A stretch of DNA of 64,000 bases from Paramacrobiotus metropolitanus (Eukaryota; Tardigrada; Eutardigrada; Parachela; Macrobiotidae). Shown here in pieces: positions 12,105 through 24,162 of this stretch; the first letter of the stretch is position 1; each line of letters starts with the position of its first letter. Made by a program: the position numbers and the translations under genes. The notes below the pieces were generated by a model that saw nothing but the letters and a program-made list of their open reading frames with translations, ran no database searches and was not told the origin of the DNA. Location: the NCBI RefSeq assembly GCF_019649055.1, contig NW_026570313.1, positions 372,001-436,000 on the forward strand. Reading direction: 5' to 3'.

Positions 12105-12300
12105 TAGGAGCGGTTCGCTAAGGTGCGATCGCATAGCTGGAAATCATGGGTGGGCGTCAGTGCTGCATTGTTCGGCTTAATGATGTTATACTGTACAATA
12201 CACTCTTTATCCGGACCGGCTTGTACATATAATGCAGAGCTCTCAAATAATTCTTGTTAACGGCATCCCCTGCTGTACCTCTTACATTTGCTCTGCTTTC
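12105..12300. promoter_or_regulatory. Duplicated upstream block of GPCR 1
   Basis: This region, about 400-600 bp upstream of GPCR 1, matches about 15262-15470 upstream of GPCR 2. Shared words include GCATTGTTCGGCTTAATG, followed by a TATA-like stretch and a CCTTGTTAACG-like word. It may hold a promoter or upstream exon; no start site can be defined. Confidence 0.35.
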
Positions 12301-13000
12301 TTTTACCTTACGGGAGATTTGTGGGTGGTAAGAGCTCCCGATGCGACTGGATTAACCAGAAAGCAAATAATCCCGCGAATTGCACATGTACGATTAGGAA
12401 AATAATTAGCATTGAGCATTTTGTAACCTGGACATAAATGGAACTGTTTAACAGTCAGCATATCAGGTGGTGCCCATTAAAGGCTATTCTTTGAATTGTT
12501 TTAGAACTTTATTCGATTTAGCTTTCCCTCCAACTCGATTTTTCTCCTTTATTTACATACATAATGCCAATAACTGTCACACGAAATACAGTATGTTATT
12601 TAATTTGGATTACAATATGTTTTTTAATCGCAATCACTCTACGGTGCCTGTAATTCCGGTCTTTTTCAAGGCGTTAGATCTCCAAGCTTTAGTAATACCC
12701 AACACATACTACTGTAAAGGTAGCTAAACAGAACAATGACGTTTACAAGGACTACTTCAAAACAAAGTATGCAAAGAAACCAGGACCGGGGCAGCCACTT
12801 TATCCACTGTCAAAGTGGTAGAATTCTATGTTACTCGTATACTTCGGTAAACCTTTAATCCCGGCACCCCTTTGTCTGCTGTAATATATTCCGGCAGCCA
12901 GCTAGTTGAAAATGCAGCATGAGCAACCGCCCTCGTTGGCGACTGCACGTTTGTCATCTGCACTCGATTCAGCTGCTTTTTCGAATTTTTCTGTTGTTCG

Positions 13001-13030
13001 GCGCAGCATCTGTACGTACAGATGCTGCGC
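13001..13030. repeat. Perfect 30-bp palindrome
   Basis: GCGCAGCATCTGTAC is followed directly by its exact reverse complement, near the midpoint of the foldback element. Confidence 0.95.
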
Positions 13031-13135
13031 TGCATTTTCAACTATGCTGTGCAAATGCAATGCTGCATTTTCAACGAGCCGGTTGCCGGAATATACATAG
13101 TACAGAAGTCAAAGGGGTGGCGGAATAAGAGGTTT

Positions 13136-13539
13136 CTTTTAATTCAGATTGGCGAAACGATACACTCACAAGTTTCCTATAAAAGCGAAAGATTTGTACT
13201 GAATGCACAGCCTCAGCCGACTACGGAAATCGGCGGCCTAATCACACAGAACATTTCGTCTAAGTTAGCCGATACTGGTGCTGTTGCCATGACGGAGGCC
13301 GCGTTCCCGCGTTGGATTTCTATGCTGATGCGTTGGCGCAGATACTCCGTCGCCCGTACCTCGCCTGTTTCCTGTTGTATAATCTTCCAGACTTCGGTGA
13401 CCAAACGAGAGGCGTCGGGTTCGAGTGGTCCGAGTGTTTCGACGCCTACTGCACGGAACAGGTAGTCTCGGGTGAGTTCCCGATACTTCACCACTTTATC
13501 CTGCTCTGCCCGCGCCGCGGCTGCCCCCGCTTGCTTGTT
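13136..13539 (-). mobile_element. LINE 3'-end fragment with 11-bp target duplication
   Basis: The minus strand encodes the far C-terminus of a non-LTR polyprotein (13494-13213 and in-frame sequence upstream), with VGVETLGPL and QRISIEIQRGNAASV, a stretch common to many invertebrate LINE proteins. ATAAGAGGTTT flanks the fragment at 13125-13135 and 13540-13550, the mark of target-primed insertion. The element is 5'-truncated at about 13539. A related relic lies at 56895-57273. Confidence 0.7.
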
Positions 13540-13877
13540 ATAAGAGGTTTATCGAAGTATACCTTTTATTCAACATAAGAGTGTTGTGGTCGACAACAAT
13601 CGGCAGAATTTGTCAGAACTGGAGCTAAATAAGTTAGACCACAGATACGGCACGGACGGAAGGATGCTCCCACTTTGATTTGGTATACGGCACCCACTTT
13701 GCTCGCTGTTTAACGTGGCGTGTGCAATAGCCAGCAGGGCAATGCAACGGCAGCAAGAGGCAGTGGTCTGACTTGTGCGGACAGCTACGGTAATTATGTA
13801 TTCCAAGTTAGCATTATTGGAGCACTACGCGGTATCGCCGGTATGCTTGTAATTAGACACGCGCAAATGGATGGTGT

Positions 13878-14975
13878 TCACAATGTGCGCAAATCCGTTT
13901 CGTTGTTGGACGAATTCGGTATGACCTTACTCGGCCCCACCCGGGGTGTCAACTTGACCCTTCTCTCCGCCCATTTTTTCCAGACCTTGTACAGCTGATG
14001 ACGGTAATCGGGGCGCAGAACGAAGTAGATAATCTGGAAAACAGAAGCCCTTTCATCATGCGTAGATAACAGGGCAACAAATTAAGATCCGTCACATACC
14101 GGAATGGATGCCACCCCAAACAGACTGACCACCCGCAGAGTCAGCTGCAAAAATGGATGAGCGACAAACTGGAACATGGCGAACATGCCCATCACCGGGC
14201 CCGGCAGTGTACAACTGCTGTACGACACCATCGCCACGAAAAAGACATACATACTGCGATAGCGTTGTCTGCCTTGCTGCTGTCTTCTTCGATTCTTATG
14301 CGCGTCCTGTTGCAACTGGCGACGTGCAATAACCACAAAGATGCAGAAATAGCATAGAAACGACAGGATCAGTGGCGCCACCATGGTGACGATCGTGTAC
14401 GCTCCCGACCAGAGATACGTTCGGTACAGCAGACTGCAGGAGCACCACGCCCCCACGCGCATCGATATCCCCGCCCACTGACTCATCTGCATGACTACGA
14501 TGACTAGCGCCACTGTCGGGGATAAGAAGGTCATGGTGAAGCGAACCTCATTGGTGGTGGCGCGCGCGTAAAGGTGCGGGTGACAGATGGCAATGAAACG
14601 GTTGACGCTGATCATCAGATCCGCCCAATCTACCCACGTGGTCAGCCCTATGAATAATCCAACGGCTACGGTGCAGAAGCGGTCGCTAACGGGTTGGCTG
14701 ATAGGGCTGCCTTCGTACGACAGAGCCATCAAGGGAATTCCAAGGCAGCAGTGGCCCGTGGCAGCTATCAAGAGACTGCCCAAGAGTGGTGACGATTTCG
14801 ACCGCTGTTGGGACGTGACCATACAGAGGATCAGGAGTACGCCGAATAATGTTCCAGCGGCGCTGAAAATGATGATTAAAGCACTCCATATACGGAGATC
14901 GGGTTGGTACTGCAGCCATATAGGCGTAGAATTGTATACGGCTGATAGGTTTGGGGTGATGTTTAATACTGCCAT
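13878..14975 (-). CDS. Rhodopsin-like GPCR 2 (two exons)
   Basis: Close paralogue of GPCR 1. Exon 1 is 14975-14100, starting at ATG; exon 2 is 14033-13878 after a 66-nt intron (GTATGT donor, TTCCAG acceptor), phase 0. The predicted protein is about 343 residues. It keeps the seven hydrophobic helices, the VNRFIAICHP box after helix 3, paired cysteines, and a basic third intracellular loop with a glutamine run. The C-terminal tail after helix 7 begins YFVLRPDYRHQL, as in the other copies. Flanking DNA on both sides also matches GPCR 1, so the pair arose by tandem duplication. Both genes look intact. Confidence 0.87.
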
Positions 14976-15261
14976 CGACTGCGATAGTTTGTTATCAATT
15001 GCGCAAAGGTTACTTGGCGAAATCTACTATTTTGTATGCTTACTTTCGAGACTGCAATATCGCTTTATTCTACAGCAGCCAAACGACTAATGGGAACCCA
15101 CAATTAACCACGACTATTTCGTTGCGTTTAATAACAAACGCATGCGACATGGGTTTAATAAGCCGAAAGAGATTATAGGGAACATAACACATGATAATAA
15201 TTGAGCCAAGGATTTCTCCTAACTGCGCACATGCGTGCATACTAATCTAGCATACGTATGA

Positions 15262-15470
15262 ATATGTCGGAGTGGCACATTAATATGCGATCGGATATTT
15301 AGCTGGAAAGCATGGGCATATGTCGATTGTTAGTGTCAGTATTGCCGCATTGTTCGGCTTAATGCTACTATATAATATAAGACCCCACGTGATCCTTGTT
15401 AACGTCTTGTCAGCCCTTCAATTCTTTTGGGTTTGCTCTACTTCCTGTTATCTTCCGGCAGGATCTGTGG
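15262..15470. promoter_or_regulatory. Duplicated upstream block of GPCR 2
   Basis: Matches 12105-12300. It contains TATATAATATAAG at about 15369-15381, a TATA-like run. Function as a promoter is inferred only from conservation between the two gene copies. Confidence 0.35.
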
Positions 15471-15911
15471 GTGGAGGGTGGAGTGATCCGGATGTCAGAT
15501 TAAGCACAAAGCAGCATTCTTCCAAATTCCACGAGAAATTATCTTGGAAATTATTCTCTTGGGAAAAGCGCTGTACACAGCTGAACATACGTTAGCGCTG
15601 AACGTTTTGTACCCTGAATATCGAAGAATCTTGTTAAGTTACAAGAGTGATTCTGCTTGTGTATGTTGCCAATAAAGGTTAAAAACGTAGAAGTTTAAAA
15701 ATTATTTTGTTTTACCGAGTTCGAGTTGTATGTATTAAAGAACACCCAATCATCAGTGCACCGGATCGGTTTCTGTTCTCCTTGTGATTTCATTAATTTT
15801 GGCAATGACCAGTTTTCGTACTTATGTTGTCACAACTGAGACGAAAAATTAGGAATAGTCTAAATCAGAAACATAATAAAAAAGTAGGCATCCAGTATCG
15901 CTAGTGTTACT

Positions 15912-15983
15912 CAGCGCTCTTTAGGTAACGTATGACAACCAGAGGTTGCCCATCTCCAGCGCTCTTTAGGTAACGTATGACAA
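15912..15983. repeat. 27-bp direct repeat, two copies
   Basis: An identical 27-bp word starting CAGCGCTCTTTAGG occurs at 15912-15938 and 15957-15983, just downstream of the tail-collar gene, which is on the minus strand. Confidence 0.9.
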
Positions 15984-16088
15984 GTTGACAACGTTAAATC
16001 AGGTGCAGCGGTGCGGTAACGGTAATCAAATTCGCACATTTCGTAAGCTCAGTCGTTCAGTGTCCGTCCAACAGGAGCCAGTGGAGTG

Positions 16089-16706
16089 TTAGCAGGCACG
16101 GATATAGTAAACGACGGTCCGATACGGTGGCATGTTGCTGTGCGGCAAACCCGCGCCGGTGGCGGCGGTGGTGTGCTGCGTGTTGGTATAATTGTCGTTC
16201 TGCGAGGAAAATATAATGGAACGGTCGCCAGACAGCTGATTACCATTTTGGGCACGCAGATGCATGAAATCTCCACCAGCCGTGGCGGCGTGCGTGTGCG
16301 ACGGCATCTCCTCTTCCGTTAGCGTATGCTTATCCGCCCCGCCAACCGAACCAACGGGATGCTGGAAGCTCCGCCCCAATAAAAAGCGGCCTCCCAGATC
16401 GGGAAGAGTGGAGCTTTGTAGCAGTGCGTGTAATTTCGGATAACGCGAAGCTGAGAAATTGGCGCCGTTGCACTCCAGCCAACACGAACGGTTGCCGCCC
16501 ACATTCGCCAACGCTATCATGGATCCAATCGGAATATCCGGGATGCTGTTGGTTCGTTCCGTGAGAGACTGCACCATTGCAGGGATGGGAGCCAGCCTTC
16601 TGGTCAGTGCTGTCAAAGCTGCACTATTGGCTTCGCACATGGCAGTTATGTTGTTGAGGAGCTCCTGTTTAAAGGCCTTTAGGCGTCGTTCCAATGTTTC
16701 CTCCAT
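16089..16706 (-). CDS. Phage-tail-collar domain protein
   Basis: A 205-codon uninterrupted frame from an ATG at 16706. Residues 1-60 are helical and charged, probably a short coiled coil. From about residue 75 the protein follows the tail-collar pattern: IPIGSMIAL, then WLECNGANFSASRYPKL, then LPDLGGRFLLG, then the EEMPSHTH histidine motif, and it ends in YYIRAC where family members end. The domain forms trimeric fibre tips in phages and also occurs in scattered animal genes of unknown role. There is no signal peptide and no visible intron. It sits between a GPCR and a receptor gene, so it is part of the host locus rather than a contaminant. It is probably an old horizontal acquisition; its function here is unknown. 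Confidence 0.85.
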   Translation of the reverse strand: MEETLERRLKAFKQELLNNITAMCEANSAALTALTRRLAPIPAMVQSLTERTNSIPDIPIGSMIALANVGGNRSCWLECNGANFSASRYPKLHALLQSSTLPDLGGRFLLGRSFQHPVGSVGGADKHTLTEEEMPSHTHAATAGGDFMHLRAQNGNQLSGDRSIIFSSQNDNYTNTQHTTAATGAGLPHSNMPPYRTVVYYIRAC

Positions 16707-16709
16707 TTG

Positions 16710-17900
16710 ACGTTAGATGGCAGAAATGATACCCTGTACATGATTGTATATTCCCGTGTTTGCTAAAGTATATGGAGTCGCTGCTGCAATCAAAAAGCAC
16801 GTAATGTCCGCTGCATCGAATACGAATTCGCATATCTTATAGTCTTTGTTAAATTACACGATTGTACACATTACACAATATATTGCATACACGTGGATAA
16901 TAAATACAATTTTGGTTTAACCGGCGGCACTGAAACGCAAACAATTCGCTGTACCATTTGTTCCAGATTTCAGCCACATAATTCCAGCGATCAACATCAC
17001 AGCGCTAAGTTGCTTCATGCTTCAAGTTTGCACGATGTTGAAATCAGCCACATACGTATACGTACTATACGGTGATATACGCGTGTACATTAACAGTTCA
17101 ATTAGGTTGGCAAAACTGAAAAATACAGTTCATAATGTCGAGCGGGAAAATTGTCATGGAAATTTTGTTTGATACTATGGAAGCATTGCACATTAGGGAA
17201 TCTTGTGTAGATTAATGATATACGCTACGCAGCGCTTCGCGCTGGCTCGGTTATGCAGTCTTTAAACGATGTAAGTCAGAGAAGTGCATTAGTTTCCCTA
17301 CTACAAGTACCAAGTAGTTATCAAGATTGCGATTATGTGATTTAATCATCAAGTCGCCTTACCAGGCTATAACGATAGCAAAAAGCTAATGATTTTCTCA
17401 AGGAAATTCGACTACTGGTGGCTGTCTGTGTGTGTGTGGTCTGTACGCAGAGTTTAAAAATTCTATGCTTTCACGTGCAAATTAAGTACACAAGAAAAAG
17501 TCTGAAAGTAGTGCAGCTAGTACAAATGTTCCGAATTTGTCGATCAAATATGTCGATCTGATATTTGATTGCCTCCAGAGCTCAGACAGTTCAAAGGTTG
17601 CGAGTGCATGCACCAAAATATGAAATACCCGTGAAGCGAAATACGTAGAAACCTTGAACGCATAGTATTTGCATTGTTTGAAACTGGAGTGTTGGCGGAC
17701 ACTGGAAAACAGTAAATACTACTGTATTCTAGCACTGAACACACCTGTCGAAGGAAAATAAAACCGGGTAATAGTCAGTTTAGTATTTATAACCAGTTTG
17801 TTGTATCAGCTACAGAAACCACGCGGTGAAATACTGTAGATTGACGTTTTCGCAGTGAACGAAATCTGATACTGGTTGCAGCGGATTTGTGACCTAATAC
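16710..17900. other. Intergenic stretch
   Basis: No supported gene. Short open frames on both strands lack domains or splice context. A TG microsatellite of a few units lies near 17428. Confidence 0.4.
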
Positions 17901-18149
17901 AAACGGCATGCAAAAGATCCTTCAACCTTCAGAGGAAGCTTCGTCGCCTTCCGTTATGTCAGTAGATTGTACATTAGCGAATATCGATCTGACCGCTAAT
18001 ACTCCGCTTGTAATGCAGTATCATTATTGTGACTGGAGCCAGTGCTTCTTTTCTGGCTTTCATGCATCCTTGCGCCGTGGGGAAATCACAATAACAAATA
18101 CCGTAATTGGACTTGGTGCACTTCGCACTGAAACATTACTGCTTTAGTG

Positions 18150-20181
18150 ATGAAGGACAGCTGGTCGCGGTGTGATTCCCTGCCGTATCGTGTGTGCACG
18201 GAGCGGACATCTAGGGAACTTTATGGTGTCACGGAGAGCGATGCCTTAGTTGTCAGCGTCGCTGAGTATCCGCCATACAGCTACGAATCGCCGCCGGGAT
18301 CCTTGTGCTTCTGCGGCCTAGCAATTTCTCTGCTCTCCCACATTTCTAGTCTGCTTAATCTAAGGTAATATTCGTGAAAAGCGTTCATGTTTTATTCCTG
18401 ATATTTAATTTTTATTGAAGACAGGCCAGGGCCATAGGTGCTTCAAATTTTTTTTGTTTGCAGCCCTTATGCACAGGGCAAACTTAACGCTTAGCCTAAA
18501 CTAATGCACATGATTCGGCGATTCTGATAATCGCAGCTATCTATAGGGGCTTCGGTGACCTTACATACTTTTTGATCACTAAATGCGCTGTAACGCAGTT
18601 CGCATTTAAATGCTTAAGACATTTGGTAGAGGTCACTTACTGATTTGCTCAGCTGTGCATCACGGTGCTTGTTAACAGGTTCCTTTTGGTTCCCCAACGC
18701 AGTCCAGTCTTCAACACATCGGAAGATGGCCCACCGTTCGACATCCGCAGTCATCGCGCTGACGTCAGTGTGTGCCCGTTAGGCATCACCCCGGCCCGCC
18801 TCGCGGAATGGGATCTACTGTCCATCTATACGGCGCGCACGTATCAGGTGGCCATCCATAAATCTCTGATCGTGGAAGGCGGCACCGAATCCCTCCTCCT
18901 GCACGGTATTGTCGACAGTTTCGATGGGTACAGCTGGCTCGGTATTACAGCGGTGTCGCTGTGGATGTGGGCCGTTTTCTGGGCTAGTAATGTCTTGCTC
19001 TTCCGCTTACAACGGCGCTCGGACCGGCTACAGATGTCGGTGGTGTGGAAAGCGTTCGGAAAGATGTATTGGGAGGTGTTCTACAGTTTCATCAATCAAG
19101 GTAGAAGCAACTCTTCTAGGCTCTTTTAACGTACCGGTATTTAAGAGCGGGTTGGTCTTATAAACTCTTATTGGATACGATAATTCCTAGTAAAACTTTG
19201 ACACGGTTCGACCATCAATGTGTAACCAGATTATTGTCTTTTGCACCTGAAACTACTCTGTATGCTTGCGCGATTTTTCTGGGTCCAAATTCTGGCCTTT
19301 TTCGATAAGCTATGTCAACGAAACACACTAATTTATAATGTAGTTATTAGAATGTCATACGTGTACTTCTGTGTCCGATGAACAAAGCCGTGCATTTTCT
19401 AGCGGATATCCATCGATCCAAATATGTAGCGGCTTACAACATTATCGCCTTGGTGTGGTTATCGTGGACCATGATCATCTTCTACACCATCATTACCGCA
19501 TCCTTGGCAAGCACGTTGAGCAATAACCCGGCAACACTGCCATTCGATAGTCCCGAGTCGTTCCTGCAGTCCGATTTTATCATGGTATCGCGTCCTCTGG
19601 AATCCTTTCAATGGAATGCCCTACAGAATCTCTCCTCTAAAGTTGTCGAATACGACACCACTTCCGACGCCTACTTGTATGACCTGGCTGCCAATACCAG
19701 CGGGCAGAAAGTGGCGGTTACCTGTATTTTTGCGGATAGTTCAGAATGTACCGATCGAGGCTTGGTGCCTGTATTCGATGCTGGGATTAAACGATGGGTG
19801 TCGTTGATGCAAATGCGGAAGAATACTTCTGTAATTCCTGATTTTAATTCCAGGTAAGGTCAAGCTGATGTATCAGAAAATACGTTGATTAATAATATAG
19901 TTTCAAGTGCAACGTACGCGTATAAGGTGCGAACTACATCCTTTTGGCTTTGCAGAATACTGCGCTTTATGCAAGGCGGCATTCCACAGCATCTGATGCG
20001 AGTACATCGACTTATTTCTTATCGCGACAAAGAGGCAGCGATACAACCAACGGCAAGGCACCGCGGACTCAACGAACTCGCCTACGCTATTACTAACGTC
20101 AGGCTGCGGCGAGTCTTTTACTGCGTTGCTGGTTTACTGTTCATGTCCGCTGCGCTCTTTTCGTATGAGGTCACAATATAG
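18150..20181 (+). CDS. Divergent ionotropic glutamate-type receptor (IR-like), four exons
   Basis: A ligand-gated channel subunit of the plasma membrane. Exons are 18150-18364, 18703-19100, 19403-19853 and 19956-20181. All junctions are GT-AG and keep frame, giving 429 residues. Exon 1 holds half of the ligand-binding lobe (VSVAEYPPYSYE). Exon 2 holds the rest of S1, membrane segment M1 (WLGITAVSLWMWAVFW) and the pore region ending in FINQ. Exon 3 holds M3 with ITASLASTLS in place of the usual SYTANLAA, then lobe S2. Exon 4 holds M4 (VFYCVAGLLFMSAALF). There is no amino-terminal domain and no obvious signal peptide, so an upstream exon may be missing; an open frame at 17908-18147 lies just 5' in another frame. 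A broken paralogue lies at 56056-58598. Confidence 0.75.
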
Positions 20182-20184
20182 CCG

Positions 20185-20750
20185 CGAACATGAGGCTATG
20201 TTTGGTATTTTGCTTTTGCCTACTGTCTGACCGTTGGCGTTTTCATAATTCATCCAGCTTTCGGGATTGTGCATTTTAGTATGTACTGCAAAAGCCTCAA
20301 TCAGTTACTGTACTTGGCTAGTGCGTTCTGCCGACATTGATTTCGAAGCAAGCGATTCTTCATCTTACTGCTGGAGTTCCGGCATCCGCTCGCACTCCGC
20401 ATTGCGCGGGACAACCGTCCGACCTCTCTGTGTATTCAGTGCTTTTCAGAAACGTCTTTCCAATTAAACAAAACCATGCATTCATACTGCCTAAATGGCT
20501 ATCGAATGAAAGTGGCATCAACGTTCCGTGGATCCGGGTACAGTTATTTGTGCAACTGTGTTTTGCCTGAGCAAACCTTTCTGTCGTATCGATCGCCTGC
20601 CAGTGCTGCCACGGGCAAAAAATAAGTGTTTGGCTTATTTTAGCGAAGTAAAGTGATGTAGTTAAAGTTTGCTGACTACTCTCGATTACGGATTATTGAC
20701 GACGCGTGCCTAAGCGGTAACGATTATCGCATTTTCCTCGCACTTACGCT
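20185..20750. other. Spacer between receptor and F-box gene
   Basis: I see no supported gene; two overlapping short plus-strand frames have no recognisable content. Confidence 0.4.
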
Positions 20751-20753
20751 GGT

Positions 20754-22896
20754 ATGGACACTATTCCATCGTACTTTTTCCGGCGCCCCACACGAAGCCA
20801 CCTCGAAATCAACTACGGGAACACGGTGCTGGTTGAATGTGGCAACGGTGAGCGGTGGCTGGGATACTTACAGGATATTGACAGGGACCTTATGCTAATT
20901 GATTTCGACTGCAGCACAGTTGCCGCTGAATGGATCCACTCGCGTCACGTCCGGGCACAACCGTTCCTCAACGACGACTGGACGCTGTGGCGCTCGCTAG
21001 ACCAGGAAGTGGCCTCCACCGGCAGCTGTGGCGTCCAGGTAGCGCTGCGCCGCACCGAAAACGGACCGTTTATCTTCCGCCCGGCACGTCTACTGACCCG
21101 GACGGCGGAAGTGGGGCTGTTTTACGTCAGGCTGAAGGACACGGCTCCGCATCAGTATGTGGTGATACATCTGTGGCAGGTTGCCGCCAACATGGAACTG
21201 GCTGTGGATGAGCCGCCGCTGCGTAAACAGACTCGCGGATTATATTATCGCAAGTTCACCGTTCCTTTCCAAAATGCTCATATGAATGGGACGCTAAATA
21301 TGGAGGCCCTACGGAAATGCCTGTATAATGCCGGGCTTGAGAAATATCAGCGAGGACCAAATTCTGTACCCGGCGACGAACGCATTGATTTCCGCATCTT
21401 TGCCCGTATTATTGGAGGGAATCTCCATTTTATTTGCGCCCGACATCCTGAAGGGCGCGCGCATTGGAATAAGGATACTCTACTACAAGCGTACGCGAGC
21501 TGCTATCCCGCTCCCTCAGTGTTAGGCGATGTAATGGAAGATCCACAGCAGAAGTCAGTTTTTGGTATGTTTAGCATCTCTTGCACAGTAAGTCTACTCT
21601 GCCTGTTGAACTGGGATGCAATTACTTACTCGTAGACAATTCCGGATGGATTGGTGGCATGGCCCTTCCGATTATGGCCGACGTTCTTATCAGTCTGGAT
21701 ATGCACACGCAAGCTAAAGCAAAAAAGTAAGCAGCAACGCGCGCGCGCGCAGATTGCCATCGTCAGTTTTTTTTTGGACTGAACAAGCTAATCAGCCCAT
21801 GTTTATTTGGCCACACCATAAAACCACGATTTCTTCAGTTTTCACTAAAAATATCACGCAGTGCGCCCCATGAGGTGGGGATGGATGGTCAGCGTTTCAG
21901 AACCGTATGCTCACTATGATCAACGTCAAACAAATTCCCACAATAATGTCGAAGTATGAGTAATTTTGCTTTACAGGGTATGCACTCTGTGGTGGTTGCT
22001 TCTTTCCGACATTCGTATCAGCCGGCATGTCACCATTGACAGCTCCGCCATGGTCCTGAACAAGCTGTCCATGTCGATGTGCGATGATGTGTACAGTTTG
22101 ACTTGGGGCTTAAATCGAGCCATAACTGGCCATACAGAAAGCCTGATGGTGCTGGATAACGTCTACCAATCAAATTTGACTACGATTACGACAATGCTGG
22201 TGACGCTGTCGGCCGTCAAAAAGATTCAGCTACGCTACATTCTCATCCGCAATGGCCGCACTCGCGAGGGTATTAAGTGAAAACGGGGCGCTCATTATGA
22301 CGACAGCGAGTGGCACTGTGACAATTTGACCCGCCTTCTGACCGTTGGTCGCCGGCTGGTCCTGCGCAATTATACCGTGGAGGATATTGTCAGCAACTGG
22401 ATTATGATATTTTTGCTTCCTTATTACACTTTCCTTATCACGTTAGCCGGTTTCATCTTTGTTGGCGTGAGGCTTACTGATATCAGATTTCCGATTACGA
22501 TTCCCTTTGCAACGCTGCATTTCGCTGATGGCGATGCCGGTCTGCTACGGCAGTTTCTGTCAGCGGTGGAAAGAAGCTGCCCTCCGATTGGCCCGTCGGT
22601 TTACAATCGAGTACGGGCCATTCATCGACGCTGGTTGAACTGTCTGCAGTATCCCGATCAGTGGCGTCCCATCCGACGCATGCTGCAGTTGTACGTTGGC
22701 GAAAATGATGCGTCTGCGCCGCCTCGTTTATATGCTAGTTTGATGTTGCAGGTACAGCGGGTTCCGTGCTGACGGCAGTGCACGCGACTGGGCAGATGCT
22801 GATCTCCGACTGCTGGATGTCTACACTATAACCAAGCTGGCAGTGGCCGCTATTAATGCCAATTTTAAAGTAACACCACTGAATCCCAACGCATAA
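20754..22896 (+). pseudogene. F-box protein gene with in-frame TGA and frame change
   Basis: Exon 1 (20754-21564) encodes about 270 residues. Its first 60 look like a small barrel domain, perhaps Tudor-like (LVECGNGERWLGYL). Exon 2 (21636-21726) and exon 3 (from 21977) together give an F-box pattern, LPIMADVLISLD joined to VCTLWWLLLSD. Junctions are GT-AG and in frame. The frame then meets TGA at 22278-22280 but stays open in the same frame from there to about 22770; near 22755 a +1 change is needed to reach a plausible end at 22896, followed by AATAAA signals near 22950. F-box proteins recruit substrates to SCF ubiquitin ligases. Two defects suggest a recent pseudogene or assembly errors; an unrecognised intron around the TGA is also possible. 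Confidence 0.55.
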
Positions 22897-22949
22897 AGAT
22901 AGCATTATTTTGTCATGGCAATAGTACCTGCAGCTTGGGCCAGTCTAAA

Positions 22950-24160
22950 TAAAATGTTTTTTATAATAAAATAAAATATGTTTTGGTTGTTTTTTGATTT
23001 CTGAATTGGGCAATGTTGGCCGTAGCAATAAGAATTACGACTGTTATGTCGCGATATGAACATCCATAAAGAACGATTTACTAAAAATAAAAAATATTAG
23101 ACCGCCTGGTTCCGATGCTGTGTCGAGTATAGCGCTTCCCTACTAAAAAACTTGCTGCTGTTGTTCTTTATTTTGACAATTCATATAAGCGAATGGATGT
23201 CATCCCGAACGATGGATTCCACGAATCCAACTGACCAAACTCGTATCGTATCAGGACGGTCAGCTAGTTGTGTTGAGGGCTGAGAATTTTCCGATGGGCA
23301 AATCCGTCATATCTTCGACTGTTGCATTGGAAAGTGATTAATCATGAGGTACAGTGGATTCAGCTGGCTGCATATGATCAGAGCCTGCTCCACGAGTGCG
23401 CCGAGGATGCTGCCGTCCAGGAAGATGTCGGTGGAGTTTACGGACACCTTCACGGAGACAATGTCCAGTTGGCAGGCGGAACTGTCAACGGTGCATGCTT
23501 CTCTCCAGTTTATCGCCATGATTAAGTAGCTCACCCAGTGTCGTTCGCACATACAATATACTGAATGCAGACATCATGTATTTACATAAATACCAGTACC
23601 GTGTACATGGAAATTATATTATGGCCATCAAATAACGGTTAGGTAACCTCCGTCTCAGCAACCATAGTTTTTTCTTCCTAGGTCTTTCTGTTCTTTTTCT
23701 TGTCATAGGGCTACCAATATTGATGCATAAATTCATAATCGTACTGTTGAACTACAGTATGTAAGAGTATTAAAGGTAGCACAAAGTGTTGATCTTACAA
23801 AATTAATTACCTGCACACAATCCCCAGTATGGCTTATTTTTCAGTATTGTACACTGCAAGACGAAAAACACGGACTGCACAATTATTAATAATTATTGAA
23901 GTGCATTATCCTTATTTTATTGCGCATCACCATTCACCGCCATCTCGAAGCTTCGGTAAAATACAGTAATTAGCGATGTGAAAGAGTAAAAAAAACAAAT
24001 CCGTTAAGCGGTACAAAAACATTCGCAAAGACCAAAGCGAGAACACATCCACTTTACCCATTGTCAAATTGTCAGAGCTGCATTATACTTCAGAACAACT
24101 AGAACACGTGCAGCGTGCTTCTGATCGGAAACCAGTCAAGTGATACATAGTTTTGATGGT
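22950..24160. other. Intergenic stretch
   Basis: AT-rich DNA. A minus-strand open frame at 23307-23552 (81 codons) shows hydrophobic periodicity but no family I recognise. Nothing else is supported. Confidence 0.3.
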
Positions 24161-24162
24161 AT

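Larger units (their letters stand above)
12837..13562. mobile_element. Foldback element interrupted by a LINE fragment
   Basis: The left inverted repeat (12837-12920) matches the reverse complement of 13060-13135 continued at 13551-13562. The right arm is split by an insertion of 13136-13550. Outer ends carry TATACTTCG and its complement; inner parts share TATTCCGGC and TTGAAAATGCAGCAT. A 30-bp perfect palindrome lies near the centre. No transposase is encoded. Confidence 0.7.

Noticed and set aside
16089-16706. Bacterial or phage contamination
   Set aside because: Only one phage-type gene is present, with no operon or phage neighbours, and it is embedded between spliced animal genes.
22278-22280. 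TGA as a selenocysteine codon in the F-box gene
   Set aside because: There is no selenoprotein family similarity, and the gene has another frame defect downstream; mutation or sequence error is simpler.
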